7,309 nt of DNA from Gemmatimonadaceae bacterium (GTDB taxonomy: Bacteria; Gemmatimonadota; Gemmatimonadetes; Gemmatimonadales; Gemmatimonadaceae). The translations under genes were made by a program, and so were the position numbers. Every line of letters starts with the position of its first letter. Positions within the stretch are counted from its first letter, which is position 1. Under the pieces are notes generated by a model. It was not told where the DNA came from. It worked only from the letters and a program-made list of their open reading frames with translations, and did no database searches. This document shows, one piece after another, positions 5,448 to 7,309 of this stretch. The DNA is taken from the NCBI GenBank assembly GCA_025451425.1, contig JANWKK010000299.1, forward strand, positions 1 to 7,309. Direction: 5' to 3'.

Positions 5448-6062
5448 GTGCTACGACTCAGCGACATAATGACGAACGACGTCGTGGTGACGACGCCGGA
5501 GATGACACTTCGTGAAGCGGCCGAGTTGTTCGCCGCACACCACATCAGCGGCGCGCCTGTCGTGAGCGGGAACAAAGTCGTCGGTGTCGTCTCCGCTGCC
5601 GATATCCTGGAGCTCGCGGCAACGGCACGCTGCGTCCCCCAAGACATCGACGAGGTGGATACGCTCGGATGGAGCGGTGTGTCTCTCGAGGAAGGCTCGA
5701 CGAGCGACGGTGCGCCACCGACGTCGTATTTCACCGATCTCTGGGCGGAGGCAAGCGACGACGTTACTGAGCGCGTGAACAACCCGAAGGCCAGCGACGT
5801 GGACATTCTCGACGAACACTGCGTCGAGGAGATCATGTCGCGGCCGCTCGTCGCTCTCTCGCCACACGACGATGTCTGCAGCGCGGCCGATCTCATGCGA
5901 GAGAAATCGATTCACCGCGTGCTCGTCGTCCAGAATGGCGAGCTCGTTGGGATCGTCACGACGCTCGATATCGTGAAGGCGGTCGCGGATCGCAAGCTCA
6001 TGACGCGGACATACGTCTTCGATCGTGATCGGTCGACGCTGAATCGTGAGCTCGAAGCCTAA
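5448..6062 (+). CDS. CBS-domain pair protein
   Basis: This 204-residue cytoplasmic protein has two CBS domains. The first is at 4-56 (LSDIMTNDVVVTTPEMTLRE... ending VVGVVSAADILELA). The second is at 126-180 (VEEIMSRPLVALSPHDDVCS... ending LVGIVTTLDIVKAV). Both show the family pattern of a D-I-M opening, an internal hydrophobic helix and a closing strand G-[VI]-V. CBS pairs usually bind adenosine nucleotides and act as energy or stress sensors. Between them, residues 57-124 form an acidic insert (EVDTLGWSGVSLEEGSTSDG, then YFTDLWAEASDDVTERV). No enzyme or channel domain is attached. The start is GTG 5448 with a strong ribosome site. It lies 26 bp after the CheB-domain gene, a likely operon. 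The ligand and partner are unknown. Confidence 0.9.
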   Translation: MLRLSDIMTNDVVVTTPEMTLREAAELFAAHHISGAPVVSGNKVVGVVSAADILELAATARCVPQDIDEVDTLGWSGVSLEEGSTSDGAPPTSYFTDLWAEASDDVTERVNNPKASDVDILDEHCVEEIMSRPLVALSPHDDVCSAADLMREKSIHRVLVVQNGELVGIVTTLDIVKAVADRKLMTRTYVFDRDRSTLNRELEA

Positions 6063-6124
6063 CTGAGGCTTTCCGATCGTTGAGTCTTCGTTCCGCCTGC
6101 TCTTTGATTCACGCATGGGTGCAG

Positions 6125-6170
6125 GATCGAGATCGCAGATCAGAAATAGCGATCGCGCGCCTTTGTGATC
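6125..6170. repeat. Cluster of five GATC sites
   Basis: GATC occurs at 6125-6128, 6131-6134, 6138-6141, 6151-6154 and 6167-6170, five copies within 46 bp. A GATC methylase or binding protein could act here, but chance is possible. Confidence 0.3.
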
Positions 6171-6179
6171 CAATGCACA
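6164..6179. promoter_or_regulatory. Crp-like site upstream of the LysM gene
   Basis: TGTGA-TCCAAT-GCACA matches the Escherichia coli Crp half-site pattern TGTGA-N6-TCACA at nine of ten conserved bases. It lies about 128 bases upstream of the LysM start codon. Crp/Fnr-family regulators are widespread, but binding here is inferred only from the pattern. Confidence 0.35.
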
Positions 6180-6180
6180 C

Positions 6181-6212
6181 CGAGCGAGTTGGGCTCTGGC
6201 CTCACTCGCTCG
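6181..6212 (+). repeat. Hairpin with exact 9-bp arms between CBS and LysM genes
   Basis: CGAGCGAGT (6181-6189) pairs exactly with ACTCGCTCG (6204-6212), with a 14-base loop. There is no U-run after it. It may be a weak terminator for the CBS message or a leader element of the LysM message. Confidence 0.4.
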
Positions 6213-6307
6213 AGTACGTTCGGGAAGATCGCCACCCGAGGTGCAGTCCGCTTGCCGGAACGCATCCTGCTTCTCGTCAGGCAACCCCGTGATGAGAGGA
6301 CGAACGG

Positions 6308-6568
6308 ATGCCAGACAGCAACGCGAACAGCGGCGACAAGCCTGCGGCCAATTTTTCCGACGTGCAAGCCGGGAGCTCCAGCACCGCGCCGGCCGACAAG
6401 CCGCAAAGCTACACGGTCCAATCCGGCGACAGTCTATCGAAGATCGCCAAGCACGTCTACGGCGACGCCAACAAGTGGCACGCGATCTTCGACGCCAAGC
6501 GCGACAAGATCAAGAATCCCGATCTGATCCAGCCGGGTCAGGTACTCACTCTTCCGCCTAACGCCTGA
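6308..6568 (+). CDS. Small LysM-domain protein, Kbp (YgaU)-like
   Basis: This 86-residue protein has a short disordered N-terminus rich in Ser, Ala, Gly and Asn (1-33) and one LysM domain (34-83). The domain has YTVQSGDSLSKIAKHVYGD, NKWHAIFDAKRD and PDLIQPGQVLTLP. The extra helix YGDANKWHAIFDAKRD resembles the LysM domain of E. coli Kbp (YgaU), a potassium-binding cytoplasmic protein, but the BON domain of Kbp is absent. There is no signal peptide, so it is probably cytoplasmic rather than a wall-binding protein. The ATG at 6308 has GAGAGGA seven bases upstream. The lipoprotein gene follows 12 bp after the stop codon, a likely operon. The domain call is firm; a role in potassium binding is only suggested. 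Confidence 0.9.
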   Translation: MPDSNANSGDKPAANFSDVQAGSSSTAPADKPQSYTVQSGDSLSKIAKHVYGDANKWHAIFDAKRDKIKNPDLIQPGQVLTLPPNA

Positions 6569-6580
6569 GGACCTGTAACG

Positions 6581-7045
6581 ATGCGATCATCAATCATGAC
6601 GGCGACGACCATCCGTGCCGCGCTGTTTGTCCTGGCGCTCGCGACGGCCAACGCATGCGGGAAGAAAGAGCAGCCCGCCACGCAGACGTCGGGAGGCGCG
6701 ATCGCTCCTGGGGCTACGGCGCCGCAGGTCGCCGACGTGACCCTCGGCCGAAGCGTCAGTGCAGACAAGCGCGTCGCCGACCAGACGGACACTTTCTCCC
6801 CGCGCGACACCATCTACGCCTCGGTGCACACGACGGGCACAGCACAAAGTGCGAACCTCGTAGCGCGCTGGACGTATCAGGACGGTCAAGTGGTGACTGA
6901 GAGCAACGAGACAATCTCCCCAACCGGAGACGCGTACACCGAGTTTCACATCTTCAAGCCGAGCGGCTGGCCCGCCGGCAAATACACGCTGCACCTGCTG
7001 GTCAACGGACAGGAGGTGCAGACGAAGGACCTAACGGTGAAGTGA
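6581..7045 (+). CDS. Probable lipoprotein with a C-terminal beta-sandwich-like domain
   Basis: This 154-residue protein starts with a signal peptide (MRSSIMTATTIRAALFVLALATANAC) ending at Cys26. The charged GKKEQ follows, suggesting a lipoprotein, but the residues before Cys (T-A-N-A) lack the usual Leu at -3, so the lipobox is weak. A low-complexity Ala/Gly/Thr linker (about 32-50) leads to a beta-rich domain (51-154) with DTIYASVHTTG, ANLVARWTYQDGQVV, YTEFHIFKPSGWPAGKYTLHL and a final strand. This resembles an immunoglobulin-like or transthyretin-like fold, but I do not recognise a named family. The start ATG 6581 has GAGGA (6567-6571), which overlaps the stop codon of the LysM gene, so translation may be coupled. 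It should be anchored in the envelope. A convergent copper protein gene lies 97 bp downstream, across the repeat region. Confidence 0.75.
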   Translation: MRSSIMTATTIRAALFVLALATANACGKKEQPATQTSGGAIAPGATAPQVADVTLGRSVSADKRVADQTDTFSPRDTIYASVHTTGTAQSANLVARWTYQDGQVVTESNETISPTGDAYTEFHIFKPSGWPAGKYTLHLLVNGQEVQTKDLTVK

Positions 7046-7142
7046 AGAGGCAGAGGATTGCGGGTAGAGGGTAGAGTAGAGGGTGGTTTACTCTCTACCC
7101 ACAACCCTCTACCCTCTACTCTCTACCCACAACCCTCTGCGC
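7046..7142. repeat. Heptamer-rich palindrome between convergent genes
   Basis: The left arm (7050-7084) is built from GGGTAGA-type units; the right arm (7104-7140) is its near reverse complement. For example, GCAGAGGATTG (7050-7060) pairs with CAACCCTCTGC (7130-7140) with one mismatch. The right side also holds an exact 22-bp direct repeat (7089-7110 and 7117-7138), beginning TACTCTCTACCC. It fills the gap between the lipoprotein stop codon and the stop codon of the convergent gene, a natural place for a bidirectional terminator. Confidence 0.7.
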
Positions 7143-7309
7143 CTAGTGGTTCATCGTTGCGTACACCTTCGGCGCGCCCACCTGAATGATCCCGACTGCA
7201 CCCTTCTCCGCATCGGCGAAGCTGTGCGTCACGAAGGGATATAGTCCCTCGCCGCTCGGGTCCTTCTCGAAGACGGTCTCGAACACCGCGCCGCCGCCGG
7301 CGGGAACCG
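7143..7309 (-). CDS. C-terminal fragment of a copper nitrite reductase/multicopper oxidase-type protein
   Basis: Only the last 54 residues are in the window. They read as the end of a cupredoxin domain: VPAGGGAVFETVF (1-13), GLYPFVTHSFADAEKGAVGI (21-40), IQVG, and a tail ending ATMNH. The pattern Y-x-F-V-x-H-[ST]-x-x-D/E-A-x-x-KGA resembles the C-terminus of NirK-type copper nitrite reductases and related multicopper oxidases, where this His (fragment residue 28, codon 7224-7226) is a copper ligand. These enzymes act in the periplasm, reducing nitrite to nitric oxide or oxidising substrates with oxygen. The fragment is too short to choose between them. The gene runs leftward and converges with the lipoprotein gene. 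Confidence 0.7.
   Translation of the reverse strand, partial: VPAGGGAVFETVFEKDPSGEGLYPFVTHSFADAEKGAVGIIQVGAPKVYATMNH

Noticed and set aside
5451..6284. A 277-codon minus-strand open frame opposite the CBS gene
   Set aside because: Its product is Arg/Asp/His-rich with no domain, and the plus-strand CBS protein has clear family motifs and a strong ribosome site. High GC content makes antisense frames open.
7089..7138. CRISPR-like pair of 22-bp direct repeats
   Set aside because: There are only two copies with a six-base gap, the units are low-complexity heptamers, and no cas genes are visible.

Overview
The window is high-GC bacterial chromosomal DNA packed with ordinary-sized genes. It holds no tRNA, rRNA, CRISPR array, transposase or integrase that I can see. 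The protein styles (a tandem universal stress protein, a two-repeat DUF4389 membrane protein, a CBS pair with a long acidic insert, a Kbp-like LysM protein, and an outer-membrane barrel with a C-terminal Phe) point to a diderm. The Gemmatimonadota or a neighbouring soil phylum is my best guess; this is inference from protein style, not from a marker gene.

Left half (1-4530): five genes, all on the minus strand. In transcription order they are a HemG-like flavodoxin (3949-4530), a DUF4389 membrane protein (3114-3788), a secreted YceI-family protein (2096-2737), an outer-membrane beta-barrel (645-2042) and a tandem universal stress protein cut by the window edge (1-517). YceI and the barrel are 53 bp apart and look like one operon. 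The 376-bp gap between yceI and DUF4389 holds a large quasi-palindrome with G-quadruplex motifs on opposite strands, plus inverted repeats in the yceI leader.

Right half (4846-7045): four plus-strand genes. An orphan CheB methylesterase domain (4846-5421) and a CBS-pair protein (5448-6062) are 26 bp apart. After a 245-bp gap with a Crp-like site and a hairpin come a LysM protein (6308-6568) and a probable lipoprotein (6581-7045), 12 bp apart. The two arms diverge from 4531-4845. At the right edge, the C-terminus of a copper nitrite reductase/multicopper oxidase-type protein (7143-7309) runs convergently on the minus strand, separated by a second repeat-built palindrome.

Together the genes suggest a stress, redox and envelope island: stress sensing (Usp, CBS), electron transfer or haem chemistry (flavodoxin, copper protein), and envelope or periplasmic proteins (YceI, barrel, DUF4389, lipoprotein). 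The points most worth following are coding-like sequence past the DUF4389 stop codon, an Asp-to-Asn change in the predicted CheB catalytic triad, and two palindromes built from related G-rich heptamers. I found no clear evidence of a wholly new multi-gene system.
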